Source of the DNA: Penicillus capitatus
Taxonomy: Eukaryota > Chlorophyta
Reading direction: 5' to 3'
DNA: 64,000 bases
Assembly (NCBI GenBank): GCA_965649825.1
Contig: OZ287697.1
Coordinates: 1,426,001 to 1,490,000 of the forward strand
Program-made: the position numbers and the translations under genes
Part shown: positions 39,875 to 52,050 of the stretch, piece after piece
Position numbering within the stretch: position 1 is the stretch's first letter
Layout: each line of letters starts with the position of its first letter
Notes under the pieces: generated by a model
Told to the model about the DNA's origin: nothing
What the model saw: the letters and a program-made list of their open reading frames with translations, nothing else
Databases searched by the model: none

Positions 39875-40048
39875 CCGTCCTCAGGTCCGACGGAGAAGGA
39901 AGTCTCGCAGGAGTGCTCTCGCGAAGACAGAGGCAATCTTCGTTGGCGTGTATGCGATGTTGCGTTAACGGACGAGCGATGCGGACACACTAGAGAGACA
40001 AGAAGCAGAACGAATCAGAATCGCAAGCGTCACGATGTTTCTTATACT
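39875..40048 (-). promoter_or_regulatory. conserved 5' flank of R4 (shared with R7)
   Basis: About 174 bp upstream of the R4 ATG align to the 172 bp upstream of R7 (55660-55831), starting at a shared GAAACATCG block and including GATTCTGATTCGTTCTG. A TATAAG at the distal end of the R4 flank is TTAG in R7. The conservation may be promoter/leader sequence or just the extent of the duplication. Confidence 0.5.
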
Positions 40049-40579
40049 GGTGACAGTTGATAGATTCCCTGGATCTGTGTTCAAACCTCTCCATATGGTT
40101 GGTTGTTCGCTGAAGACTTTCGTTCTGCATCGCTCGACGCGACGACGGTCACAGCGAAAGTTGCTGCAGACCATAGACGTGACGGTCTGATGATTTGGCG
40201 GATCTTCTGAAACCTCCAACGACGCTTGCAAAAGCAACCGACTCTACAGTCCGACGCAGATGTCTTCGCGAGAACTTCGTTCCCGTGAACTTCCTAACGC
40301 TGGGCAACGGACGACACCGAACAGCAAGGTTAGCAGACAGTCCAGAAAGCTCCAGCTGTCTTTTCGGCTACAGAACTGAGCTGCAAGAGGTCATACACTG
40401 CGCTTTCGGGACGGCAGAGAGAACTCGACGCTTGCAGATATCTCCGTCCGATGTAAGACAGTTTCGGCAACTGAAGGGACAGACGCATAACGTGGCGTAC
40501 ACTAACTAACCGTTACAAACTTGGAAGCGAGGTGAGCTCAAAGCCAATCAGCCCATTGTTGGACACACTTTCGAAAACC
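40049..40579. other. intergenic, nothing recognised
   Basis: No domain, repeat or RNA gene could be supported. Confidence 0.4.
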
Positions 40580-41241
40580 ATGCCTCTCATATCCCTCCTA
40601 CTTCCCTCCTTGCTGCTGCCAACTGTCTCATGTCGTCCCTCATCTCAAGATACGTCAGCATGTAAGACGCTGCCGCTGGGAGATGGGCGATCTGTGACGC
40701 ACAGCGCTGGACTGTCGAGCGTCGACATCGATCCCATCGCACTTTCGCGACGAGGAGATAGTCCACGTCCCGTTCCTCAAAGACACGGCGGGGGTCGACG
40801 TCGACGCGTGCTGCAGGAAAGACGTACGGCGACGCCGACAGCGTGGCCCTTCATACGAGTCAAACCACGAACAATACTCGAGGCGTGATGCCGAGCTACG
40901 GGCGTTTGTGTCTGCGCAGAGTACGAGTGCAAACTCAGAACCAAACAAAAACGGAAGTACCTTCACGCGCAATCACACACATGGCTCATCGACAAGGCAG
41001 TCCTCGATGAAGTAAAGAACGACCTCCATGTCGTTATCAGCTGCAAAGAGAAAGGCGATACGCTGCTCTTCAACGTTCACGGTTCTATCAAGCTCGTTAG
41101 TCGAGTCACGATTCCGTGGAATCTCACCATCAGCTCGGTGACGGAGAATCGCACTCGGGTTGTCGACGGTGTCTACCCCCGAGCTCCGAAGAAGGCGACT
41201 CTCACCTGCCCTGATGCGTAAGAAGTTGTCTTTCTTGTCGA
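40580..41241 (+). pseudogene. psi4: N-terminal module relic with nonsense codon
   Basis: An ATG at 40580 starts a signal-peptide-like sequence (MPLISLLLPSLLLPTVSC). A CAG acceptor ends at 40919, and the next exon (40920-41241, 322 nt) is a full version of the conserved second-module exon: phase 1 entry, EYECKLRTKQKRKYL, KGDTLLF, IPWNLTISS, VVDGVYPRAP, TLTCP, then VVFLVE and a GTAAGTG donor in phase 2. A TAA at 41219-41221 interrupts it near the end. No beta-helix exon follows. It is therefore a truncated copy of the 5' end of a family gene; the exact first donor could not be placed. Confidence 0.8.
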
Positions 41242-41897
41242 GTAAGTGCAATTCTCGTGTGACAACAAAGGCGGCGAATGGCCGAGACAGTTGCTGCGAT
41301 TTAGCGGACAGAGGTAGATGCCGGTCAAAGCCCACAGGCGAGACGGCGAAAACGCGATAGGTATGCGTTACCGTACAGTTCGGTGTGGAGTCTGTCACAG
41401 AGATGAGAAAACGAGGTTAAGCTTGCCACATCTGACCTTCAGAAATCCCAAACGAGTGGTTCTGTAGTTCGATGTGGCGGCGTTCGTGATCGGAGTTCTG
41501 CGGAAGAGTCGGCGTTTGCCAATCGATGGTGATATCCGCACGTCGATAGGTGCCTCAGACGAGAGGGCTTTACTGCAAGAGGATAGACATGGATGATCGA
41601 TCGTCCATGACTATCGCCTTTTCCTCGTGCGATCACATCGTGATGATGTTTTTCGCCATAACGATTTCGATCGATGTCGTCGATCGGAACGATAGAACGC
41701 ATCGTTCGATGGCGATCGATTGCGTCGACCCCGTCGCATCGGAATCTATATCAAATAAAAACGCATTTGACACTTTTGGGTTAGGTAAATCGGACAACGC
41801 CGTTTGTCTTTCTCTCCAAAAGAGTCATGCAAATCTTTTGGAACTGCATACGACCGAAACAATGAGTGGCATTTGATACCTCGAACGCGTCCTAGGT
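41242..41897. other. intergenic, nothing recognised
   Basis: Short frames on both strands without motif. The stretch is locally AT-rich near 41745-41790. Confidence 0.35.
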
Positions 41898-42077
41898 GTG
41901 GACTCCTACAGACAGTATTAAGCGATGACTCATCATGGCACTTGTAGTCATCGCATCAACGACGTATTAGTCGCCCCTCCTGATCGGGAGGTACTTAAGG
42001 AGGGGCGTGAACAACGGAAGACACTCTCGTTCTTTTGTAAGCAATCGTTTGTTTACAACGTCTGAAGTAATGACACT
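41898..42077 (-). repeat. inverted repeat, right arm (partner 31055-31230)
   Basis: 180 bp, the reverse complement of the left arm except for one substitution and a CTGT insertion. It carries the same hairpin (GCCCCTCC...GGAGGGGC). The outer end reads AGTGTCATTACTTCAG on the minus strand, as on the left arm's plus strand. Confidence 0.92.
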
Positions 42078-45000
42078 AGGTCTGCTTGGTCCCGTAGAAA
42101 TAATCTGTTGACGGTTCGTAGCTCGGATGGGTGTAGAAGATTTCGCAGACTCCCGTACCGTACTGCATCTGATACGTATAGCATTCTGTCGAAAAACAAG
42201 CATCAGCAAAGATCACACAAGAGTGCGGCATTACTCAGTTGATTAAAACAGATACTGGCGCATTCGAATGGCGTGGACATAGTGATCTTCTGATCCGGAT
42301 CCCCTATCTACCTGGATGGCCGACCGTATGCAACACCTGTGCTTCCGTTCTGTCGCCCTGTGCGTTGTGTGAAGAGAGAGATGAAGTTGGGCCCAATAAA
42401 CTGGTTGTTCTACCTTTATCCAAGTGATGTGCGAGTTTGAAACGACTATACGAAACACGTGCATATAGTGCACGCAGAGATTTTTTGCGTAGTACATTTG
42501 CCATGCTCTACAACCTAGTCCAACACGCGCAGGGGCGAAAGGCGGCAAGAATGGGCAGAGAGCATTACGTCGATGACGGTAGCATCGTGCTGCGCACTCG
42601 AACGGCGTTGCCTTAGCGATATTCATAGGGAATCCGAGGATCTTAAGTCCCGTCTGGCCGCGGAAGAACGTTACACAAACGCCTGAGCTGCCGTGCAGGT
42701 CTGCGGGCCAGACGTGCCTGTCCGTTTGTTGGCTACTGTCTCCGTGTTGCGGGCTGGTGTGTTAAGGACGGGCTCTGTCTCCGTCGTCGTGTATTTTTTG
42801 CCAGTGGCTTGTTCGCGGAGAACTGCGTTGTCCACTTCAGTGACCAGTCGCGCGGCATTCGCCTGGGAGACATGAAAACCCACGAGCACGATGTCGAACA
42901 GCAGACGGAGACTTGCCCACTCGGCGCAGCAGATGAGCACTGCAAGGCGGCAACTGTTTTCGTGAGCATGATGTCCACCGCTGACCGAAAGCAGCAATTC
43001 TCTGTGCGACGCAGATGGCGACGGCGGAGAGCGGCGGAGAGAAAGAATGTTCGCGGCCTCAAATGCCTGGCGAAATTTGTACCCCCTCGTCGAGGGGTCG
43101 CTTCCATTCCACCACATGACTGTCCAACGTGAGCGTTGAATTTGTAATGCCTGGACCTTTCGAGAGAATCGGACCAGAACAGGATCGCCCCTACGGTCGT
43201 TTCCTGTCCACTAGATGATCCATGAGCGTGTCAGCCGCATTACGTCACGTCACGTTAGATATCTGAGTATACTGCTATCATTCGAAGGTGCGACTAAAGT
43301 CGCAGCAGAGCTCGACGGGGCGCCATCCGCGCAGACGACACGATCGGAAACGCCTGCTGTCTGGATAGAGCAAACCGAGTAACGCATCCAGACGTTGACT
43401 GGACTGTTCTGGTGGATGTTTCAATCTTGGAATGGCGATTCTAGACGGTCGATATATATTCCCTCGCGACACAGACGTAGATTCAGCCCACAGGTGATCG
43501 CAAGGTCTGCCTGCTATTCGGCGTTTGGTGCAAGCAGTGATGGTATGGGGTACTTGCGAAAAATAAACGCTCACGCTCCTGGGGCTGTGACATGAATGAT
43601 CAGTCGGCAGATCTGCGAGGCACAGTTGAAAGAAAAACGCAGTCTGCTTCGAATGGCATCGGAAGCAGGGAGAATGCGCTTCTCTGCAAGGATATCGGCC
43701 AACAGTCCGTGTTTCTTACCGCCAGCTGCGCGGCAGACAAGCTAGACGGTGTGATCCTACTTAATCACACTTCCTTTCTTCGTGCTCAGGGCGTGAAGGC
43801 CCGACTGCTCGATTCGACATCTGACTCGTATGCCGTGACTTTCTGGCGACTGGATGATGGGCAGGTAGTCCTGGAGAGGTTGGTGGCGCCCCAACTGCAG
43901 CATCGTAATTAAGCAGAGCAGGAATCCTGAATGCTTCTTCAGAAAGAGCGTAATCGATGCTGCAGTCAATGTGGATGTCGGCTGGCGGATGATCTGTCGC
44001 AGAGAGTTAGTTAGCTGCACATCGGAGCGGCGCCCTTCGCCGAAATGCGCCATCGGCAACCCGTCCTCGACATCGACAGCCGAGAGCGAACGTCTAGAGA
44101 TGTGGATGGGAGCAGACCGGCAGCTGTTTTCGCCTGCAAATGCCAGGCCATCGCCACTCCTGACAAATCTCACTGCGGGCCATTGCCAGTCCTGATGGGT
44201 TCGATGCAAAAGGGAATTGACATTCCCGAAACATGATGGACAAAGAGATTGCTGTAACCGACTGAAGCTAAACTTTGCCTCCATGACAAACGAACGAACC
44301 AACAGATCCAAGGCAGGATGATGTGACGTCGCTGCGCTGTTCGTCTGAAAGCGGAGAGTCTATCGCCGTCGCGACGGAACTGCGACCAGGCGACGAAGTC
44401 TCTTACACACAGTAACAGCGCGTTTGTCGACAGGATTCGAAGCTTCAGCCGTCTGCTTTAGAAGGAGCTCCGCACGAATCTACTCCTTCTGCTTCCTCGA
44501 CAGCGAAATCCTTCAAGCGGCTATGCGAAGCCTAAGAAACGGCACAAGGAAAGAAGACACTGTGTTCTTCAGCCGCTCGAGTTGTTTGCGAGGCCACCCG
44601 CCGCAGTAGACGGATGATGCAACGAATTCCGCACTCTACAGGCAGCGGGATCGCTCTCGGCGGCCAAGGAACGTATTCCTTCGCGACGTTGCCGCCGGCA
44701 ACGCGCATCTTCACTTTCCCTGGACGCTGCAGATGGTCACTAGGAATGAATCGACAGTGCATCTCGTGGAGAAGGGCACTGTACATAGGAAGAGTGATGC
44801 ATTTGGCGAGCACGAAGATGCGAAGATCACTTAGTGTGTTGAATCGTTCTCCTGTCCACGATCCAGCACCTGCTTCCCACATCTCCATTCACCTATTCCT
44901 CGTCGTCCTGGGAATTCATAGAGGGAAGCTGTGGAGTGTCTGACGCCTTGGGTCGATCGCCAGGCTGTGTCTGACGCGCTAACGTATCGTTGGCGACGCT

Positions 45001-45179
45001 GCTGATGCAGCACACGGCATAATGAGCAGCCAGAGAGGGAAACTGGGTAATCACGTCATTTAAAGACGATAAATTCGAACATGTGGCCTGTAACCGCGGA
45101 TTGATTGTTTGTTAGGACGCATTGCGACGAACGAATTCAAGGCAGTTCATCACCACTGCGCAAGGTCTTCAAGAAGACA
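42078..45179. other. 3.1-kb spacer with unclassified open frames
   Basis: Contains several open frames of 100-184 codons: minus 42671-43117, plus 43592-43912 (starts with ATG, hydrophilic) and minus 43757-44311. None has a domain I recognise, and they overlap one another on opposite strands, so at most one of each pair could be real. A palindrome CCCCTCGTCGAGGGG lies near 43083-43097. The region could be old transposon sequence, but nothing proves it. Confidence 0.35.
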
Positions 45180-48100
45180 ATGACTGTCCACCCCTTCGTC
45201 CTTCGGACGAAGCACAGAGCGGCGCTGCTGGTAATCTTCAGCATCGTCGCCATGTTCGCAGACGCTTCGCTGGATGTCCGGTCAACAGACCCACGACCCA
45301 CAACAGCGGCTTCGGCGCACTCGAGCGACGAACGGTTGTCTTCGTCGTCCCCCTCCGTCCTGTCGGTCCATTCGCTCAACGCCCGAACAGAGACAGAGAA
45401 ACCCTCGGACGACAAAGCACCGAGCCATGCACTGTGGACAACACGTCATCTAGACAGAGTACGTTTGAAGCCACGTCTTCTTACCTCGAGCATGTTCGAA
45501 GAGCGCGCTGCTGTGCAGGAACGCAACGAGGCACGAGCCCTGCGCCAAGCGGATCAAATTCCTGAAGACGCGACAGGTGATGTCGATGACGTGTCTGCCG
45601 CGTCGGACGACGAGCTGAGGGTCGCTGTTCTGGCAGGGCATGTCTGTCGACTGACCCAGGCAAAACGCTATCGCTATCTCGACCTGGCGACGCGCACGTG
45701 GTCGCTCGACGCTGCCGACTTGGACGACATCGACAACGACATTCAAGCCATCATCGACTGCACTCAAGCTGAAGACACCGTGCTCCTCACGACGACGAAA
45801 GCCATCCGGCCGGCATCGCGGGTCACTCTTCCGTGGCCCCTGACCGTATCCGCCAGCGTGCCAAGCGCCGAGCTCTCCTCCGACGGCGTGTTTCCTCGAG
45901 CGGAGAACAGGACGACGTTTCGGTGCCCCGGAGAAAACCAAGGCGTCTTCCTCGTCCGGTGCGTCTCGCAGGCAAAGAGTGAGCCAGGCGGCTGATACAG
46001 CGATGTGACTTCTCTCCAGGTCGAGGGATGTGACGCTGGCGAATCTCGTGTTCGAAGACTGCGTCTTCAACAAGACGGACGGCACCAGGGACGCCATCGT
46101 CAGCGTCGAGAAATGCATCTCGGCGGACTTGGACGGCTTGCTGCGTTTGCACCACGTTGACTTCCGGGGGAACACCCTCCTTAGGCATTACGCCCTCAAG
46201 ATGCAGTCCTCGTCGTGTACGGATTTGGAGCTGGTCGACTTCGGCTTCGCGAAAACGGACTGCGACGGTCCGTGTGGCGTCGCCCTCTCCACCCGTAACA
46301 ACCGACTGCGTGATGTCCGAGTCCTCAAGGTCACGCCTCCAGACAGATCCCGCGAAGCACCGTCCGTTTTCCACGCCCCTCCCGGTTCACAGACCGCCGT
46401 CGGGCGACTCTCGGCAACGGACAACAAGGTGAAGATCTTTCGCATCGACAACGGCTCTCTGACGCTAGAAGATTCGGAGCTGTGGAACAACGTCCTCGCC
46501 CAGTCAACGAAGAACATCTCGCGCAGCGTGTGCGTCCACCTCAGGGAAGCATCCGCCAGCATCCGGAACTGCACATTCCGCGACAACGAAGCGGAGGACG
46601 GAGCCGCCGTGTTCGCAGAGCGGTCCTCCGTCGAGCTGCGCAGGTCGACTCTGACGGGAAACCGAGGCAAGAGAGGCGGAGCCTTGTATCTGGCCGAGAA
46701 CACGACGGCTGTGGTCGACGAGTGCACGCTCGAGGCCAATAAAGCCACAGAAGGCCAGGGAGGAGCGGCGTACGTGGCCAAATGGTCGACATGTCGGTTC
46801 AGGAGGAGTGCGCTGCGGCTGAACTCGGCCCATTTGCACGGCGGCGCTGCCAGCTTCTCGGCAAACGCATCGGGCGTCTTCCGCGACGTGCGCTTTACCG
46901 GCAACCGGGCCGACAGGGACGGCGGATCGCTGTATCTGATGACGTCCAACGTGACTCTCGAAGGGTGTGTCTTCTCCGAGGGGCTGGCCGATCGCGGAGG
47001 ACTGCTGTACGCGAGCAGCAACTCCTCCATCGACATCCGCCGCTCGCAGCTGACAAACAGTTCCAGCAGAAAGGGTGGCGGGTGTCTCTGGTCGGAAAGC
47101 GTGAAGCTCGTCGTGAAGAACTCGACCATAGACAGCTGCTCGACGGCGAGAGAAGGCGGCGCGATGTCTCTGCAGTTCACCAACGCCACGTTCGCGGACC
47201 TCGAGATCTCATCGAGCGAAGCGCAGGACGACGGCGGCGGCATCTTCGCCGTCGATTCGAACATCGAAGAGGCGAGGATGACGCTGATCGGCAACAGAGC
47301 TGAGGGAGCCGGCGGCGGCATGTCCGTTCAAGACGGCGGGATCCTCACTGTAAAGGACGCCTTTTTCCAGAACAACACAGCTGGCGGTACAGGAGGGGCT
47401 GTTTGCGTTAAGACCATCGCACGTGGTCGCTTCACCAGAGCCGTCTTCGGCGACAACTCGGCGTCGGAGAGCGCCGGATCGCTGTACTCGCACGGATCGT
47501 CGATCGATTTCGAAGGCTGTGCCTTCGATCAGGGTGAAGCCGAAGAGCACGGAGGATTCATCGCCGTCAGAGACGAAGCGACCGTTTCCATCAGACACAC
47601 GACATTCGAAACGGCGTCGGCCAAGGACGGCGGATGTCTCCATGCACATCGCTCACACTTCATCCTCCACAACGTGACGCTGGAGGGGTGCAGCTCCGTG
47701 GTCGACGGCGGCATGCTGCGTCTCTCCAATGCATCCGCCGAGTTCTCGACTGTGACAGGCGATGGCTGGATCGTGGACAGCAATTCGGCGGATGATCACG
47801 CAGGCGCCCTGCGCATCCGTCTCGAGACACAGTTCGCCCTCGCCAACTCCGTTTTCCACGACAGCAGAGCAGACAGAGGCGGGGCGGTGTCGCTGGAGCT
47901 GAAATCGAATGCGAGCTTTTCGAACGTGGCCTTCATCAACAGCTCTGCGGCGACAGAAGGAGGCGCCTTCTACGTTACGGCATCTGAAACGCATCTCGAC
48001 AACTGCACCTTCCAGAACAGCGGCGCGGGAGACGGCGGATTTCTCTTCATCAAGCGGAACGCCAACGTAAGCATCGACAATTCGACGCTGAAAAACGGCA

Positions 48101-51100
48101 CAGGGAGGAATGGCGCGTGTCTGAGAGCTGTGGGCGGACGACTGTCGGTGCGTCACTCAGAGATGCATCACTGCACCTCGACAGAAGACGGTGGTGCTAT
48201 GCGGCTGTCCGAAGTCGCGGCGGACATTTACCATTCCAGCTTCCACCAGAACAGTGCCAAATTCGACGGCGGAGCGATCTTCGCAGACAAAGGGAAGCTG
48301 ACAGGGATCGGCTTGACCATCCGTGACAACATCGCCGATGAGGGAGGAGGGATTCTCCTGTGGGGATCCACATTCGTGATCGAGAACGCCGTGTTCACCA
48401 GTAACACTGCCCTGGGTGGCGATGGCGGCGGGGCCATGTGCGTGAGATCCTCTTCCGAAGTGAAGCTCGACAACGCGATCTTCGCACGCAACAGCTGCCC
48501 AGAACAGGGAGGCGCCGTTTTGGTCGAAGCCTCGCGACTGAGCATCAAGCGTTCGGTCTTCAGAGATGGAGAGGCGAAGAAAGCGGGAGGCTTTCTCTCG
48601 GCGATCTCGAACAGTGCTGTCGTGGTGGAAGAGAGTCAGATGAGCAGAGGCAGCGCCGAGAAGGGAGGAGCCGTCGCGGTGCTCGATGCGAGCTTCGAGG
48701 GACGCCACCTCGAGATCACTAGGTGCACAGCGAAATCGAACGGAGGAGCCTTTGTCTTCGAGTCCGAGAAGGCACCGCAGAACAACACAGCCACATTCGC
48801 AGGCTGCACATTCGCCAAAAACAGAGCCGGATTTGGAGGTCGGATTCGCGGCCATTGGGTAACACGTGACCCTGGTGTGATGTAGGAGGACTCTACGCGA
48901 CAACCGGCGGTCAATCGCCCGCCTGCTCGGATGAGAAGGGCGACTGTTCCGTCGTCACTCTGCGGAGGACGATCTTCGAGAGCAACAACGCCGAGAAAGC
49001 GGGCGGCGCCATCTTCGTCAGCCAGTCGAGGAATCTCAAAATCAAGTGTCCCGAAGCGAACGACAGATCGACCCGCTCGCCAGGAAAGGGAAAAAAGGGT
49101 TACCTGGACGGACTTGCTTCGCCAAAGGTCGGCTGTGCGCAGTGGACGGGCAACAAGGCTGGATTGTACGGCGAAGTCGTCGCCTCTTATGCATCGCGAC
49201 CCGTGGTGAGCGTTGAAGAGAATGGAGTCAAGACCGTCGTAACGGACAGATCCAGTCCCTACCGCATCGAGGGCTACAAGAGTGGTTCGTCGTTGCCCAC
49301 GATCACGCTACAGGTACAAGACGACTTCCGCCAGAGTCCGGCAATCGGGAGGGACTTCCGCAACATGATCGCCACCGTGTCCTCTCCAGATACACTCTTC
49401 GCCGGAAGGCAAAGTCTTCTGCTGGACAAGCATCAAGTCGAACATCAGGCCGTCGGATTTGCCAAACCGGGAGTCTACACCATCGACCTTGAATTCGAGG
49501 ATGACTACGTCGAGAAGGTCAAGATCAAGGTCGAGGTGCAGAAGTGCATGATCGACGAAGTGCCTTCTATTAGCGGCACGCTCTGTGAGAAGTGCAGTGC
49601 AACGACCTACAGCTTCAACCCGACCGACGACGAGGATCTGGGATGTCAGCCGTGTCCGGCAAACGGCAACTGCGAATCCCATGTGATCGCACCGAAAGAT
49701 GGATACTGGCACAGTTCGCCGTGCTCGGTGTACATAAGGAGATGCCTGACGTCCTACGCCTGCAACTTCGACGACCGCAAGGCAAAACTACAGGAGAAGA
49801 CGAAACACATGGAGAGCTGCGATCTGAGTCCGGAGGACATCGAGGAATACAAGAAAGCGCAGTGCGCAAAGGCAAGTGTTTTCCCGCCGATCACCGAAAG
49901 CCGTCGAAACGGGTCTGTCGCTTCGATTCAGGGTCATTCCGGTCCCCTGTGCGGATCGTGCGAGTCGGGACACGGGAGCTCGCTGTCTTCGAAATGCCAT
50001 GAGTGTCCGACTACAGCTGGCAATCTCATGGTGATCGCCAGCTCGACGCTCATCCTACTCGTCCTGTCAGCCATCACGATCCGCGGGACACTGAGCGCCG
50101 TGCGGTGAGACCATCGGGCTCTCCCGGACGGCCTTCTGACGGACTGTGTGCGTCTTGCAGAGCTTCGGTCAGTCCATTCGCTAAAGTCCCTGAGGAGCCT
50201 GACGCTTCCGTCGATGGAGGCCACAGCACAGCGCAGAGTGACAGAAACGATGGCGTGCACGCGAGCCCTTCCGTCCTGGCCAAATGGAAAGCCATCGAAA
50301 TGCTCAAAGTACTGCAAGGTCGACGTCACACTTTTCAAGACGATGGAATGATGTGACAGATCACACTCAACTATGTACAGGTGACGATTCTCATCGCCTC
50401 GGTGGACGTCGGATGGGCCGTCTCCATGCTCATCATCGCACAGGTGGCAGGTCCGTGATCGAATTCCACCTCACTGCCCAGATCATGACGTCTCGTGATG
50501 TGCAGAGTTCCTCGGCGGTCTTGCAGCGGAAGGCATTCGGCGTTCGGTCGTGTGTCTGAGCACGGGCAAGCAGTCGATGCATCCAACGGCGCTCGCAGTC
50601 TTCGTCACCATCTGCGCCATCCCCACGCTCATCTTCTTTCTGCTCAGTCTCTTCTGGATCGCCGTCGCGGCATACAACCGCATCCGGAAGCCGATGCGCT
50701 TTCTCATGATGCGCTGTCTGCTCTCTGTCATGGTCCTGTGGTACATTGCCTCGGTCCCCGTCATGAAGACAGCATTCGGCAGCCTGCTCTGCGTGAATGT
50801 GCAGGACAGCCAGAACCCTACGGAGGACAGGAGCATCAGCTACTGGGCGGTGGATACCAGTCTCGAGTGCTTCAAAGGCGACCACCGGACGCTGTCTCTC
50901 CTTATCTGGTTCTTCGTCGGGACCATCTACGGTGGCCTCCTCGGCTTCCTGATCATCGTTCTCTGTTCCTCCGAAGAGCAGCGGACCAACACCGAGAGCT
51001 GGATCTATCAGACAACAGGATTTCTCTACCGCAGTTTCAAGAGCAACTACCTTCGTTACTGGGAAGTTGTTGTACTCGTGAGGAAGATCGTCATCGCCTT

Positions 51101-51569
51101 CCTTCTTTTCTGCGCCCAACGTTACGACAGCCAGCTGCCGATCATCGGCGTCGCTGGCTTTATCGTCATCGCCATGGGACTGCAAATCATCGCGCATCCT
51201 TATCGAGACGAATTCAATGTCCTGAATAACTTCGAAGTGATTTCTTTGTTCGTGTCACTCTTGATGTCGCTCGTCGCCGCCGCCCTGAAGAGTGAGGTAT
51301 TCAGCGCGGAGTGGGGACGGGTGACCATCACGGCCCTGTGTGGCCTGCTCAACATATCGACCTTCGCAGTGTTTTTCACTTTTCTCTTCGGATATTTCGT
51401 TGAATACGTTAAGCTGTACTTAACAGATCAGGGGGAGACGCTCGAGTCCAGTCCATCGACAATGAATCTCGTCAAAACGTGGATGACCCACGAGATCGGG
51501 GGTTTCGTTACCTACTTGAAGCATGGCAATTCGGACACACCACATGCAGAAGCGTCGGAGAACGCATGA
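45180..51569 (+). CDS. R5: complete receptor of a divergent subclass
   Basis: Eight exons: 45180-45576, 45637-45958, 46020-48838, 48886-49871, 49932-50104, 50161-50308, 50360-50450, 50506-51569. They join to 1999 residues. The ATG at 45180 leads into a hydrophobic signal segment (ALLVIFSIVAMFADA). The 60-nt first intron is in frame and stopless but is supported by position and phase in R2 and R3. The 45637-45958 exon is the conserved module (HVCRLTQAKRYRYLD). The beta-helix spans ~240-1179. The Cys-rich exon has CEKC, CPANGNC and GYWHSSPCSV. The next intron (49872-49931) is GC-AG, also 60 nt and stopless. The loop exon, elsewhere single, is split by a 56-nt intron, and the VPVNE motif is absent. 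The membrane domain (FLGGL, SVVCL, FLYRSF, YWEVVVLVRK) groups with R6, not R1-R4. An insert rich in Gly/Lys (GKGKKG) precedes the Cys-rich region. Surface receptor inferred. Confidence 0.9.
49872..49931 (+). other. GC-AG intron of R5, in frame and stopless
   Basis: Donor context AAG|GCAAGT is the classic GC-AG pattern; the acceptor is TTCAG. Position and phase 0 equal the GT-AG intron preceding GHEGPLCGSC in R1-R4 and R7. Retention would insert 20 residues between CAK and GHSGPLCGSC without a stop. Confidence 0.8.
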
Positions 51570-51584
51570 TTAGCATCTCGCTCC

Positions 51585-51607
51585 CTCCTGCAATAGGGAG
51601 GATCATT
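51585..51607 (+). terminator. hairpin plus T-run just after R5
   Basis: CTCCCT and AGGGAG arms with an 8-nt loop lie ~15 bp after the R5 stop, with a run of seven T beginning at 51606. It resembles a 3'-end hairpin, but in a polyadenylating eukaryote this may be chance. Confidence 0.25.
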
Positions 51608-52050
51608 TTTTTCAAGTCAAGCTTGCAGCGCAGTCTTCTGGATTAGGATGGGACGATCTATTTTCGCATTATTGTTTTGGAAATCATGTACTGAGAGAAA
51701 TAGCGGATGGGTGTCTTATTGGTGGATGGGTTGGTTACAAACGGCTCATGGTGAATGGGTGGCCGATGATGGTGCATCTTTCATAGAACTCTTGTCTGCC
51801 TGTAAGCTTGGCTTGATGTGACGACTGCCTACCTTGACGCGAACGCGGTGCCCATAGCAGAGACGTCGCATCAGACAGTATCCGACGCTCCAGATCCGAC
51901 GCTCCAGATCCGACGTTTATCTCAGATCCGATAAATCTCGGCCGAAGACATCGAATCTCGGATACTAGGTCTTGAGGTAGACGTACGTCGATCGATCACG
52001 GAAGGAGTTCTTCCTTCATTGCCGATCCTCAGGATACTTCTCAGACGGAA
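51608..52050. other. spacer between R5 and R6 fragment
   Basis: Includes a tandem repeat (51880-51915). Otherwise nothing is recognised; the part near 51990-52050 may be decayed loop-exon sequence of R6. Confidence 0.4.
51880..51915 (+). repeat. 14-nt tandem repeat, ~2.6 copies
   Basis: The unit ATCCGACGCTCCAG starts at 51880 and 51894, with a partial third copy at 51908. A related AGATCCGATAAAT follows. No coding role is seen. Confidence 0.8.

Noticed and set aside
31040-42095. Target-site duplication for a classical DNA transposon
   Set aside because: Bases immediately outside the two arms (AGTG... left, AGGTC... right) do not form a direct repeat, and no transposase is seen inside.
43592-43912. 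106-codon ATG-initiated frame as a gene
   Set aside because: No motif and overlap with a longer opposite-strand frame. Listed only within the spacer description.
46188-47321. 377-codon minus-strand open frame
   Set aside because: Antisense to the R5 beta-helix exon; long only because the GG/Ala/Ser codons of the repeat lack reverse stops.
51585-51607. Rho-independent terminator
   Set aside because: The shape is right, but the organism is eukaryotic. Kept only as a low-confidence 3' hairpin.
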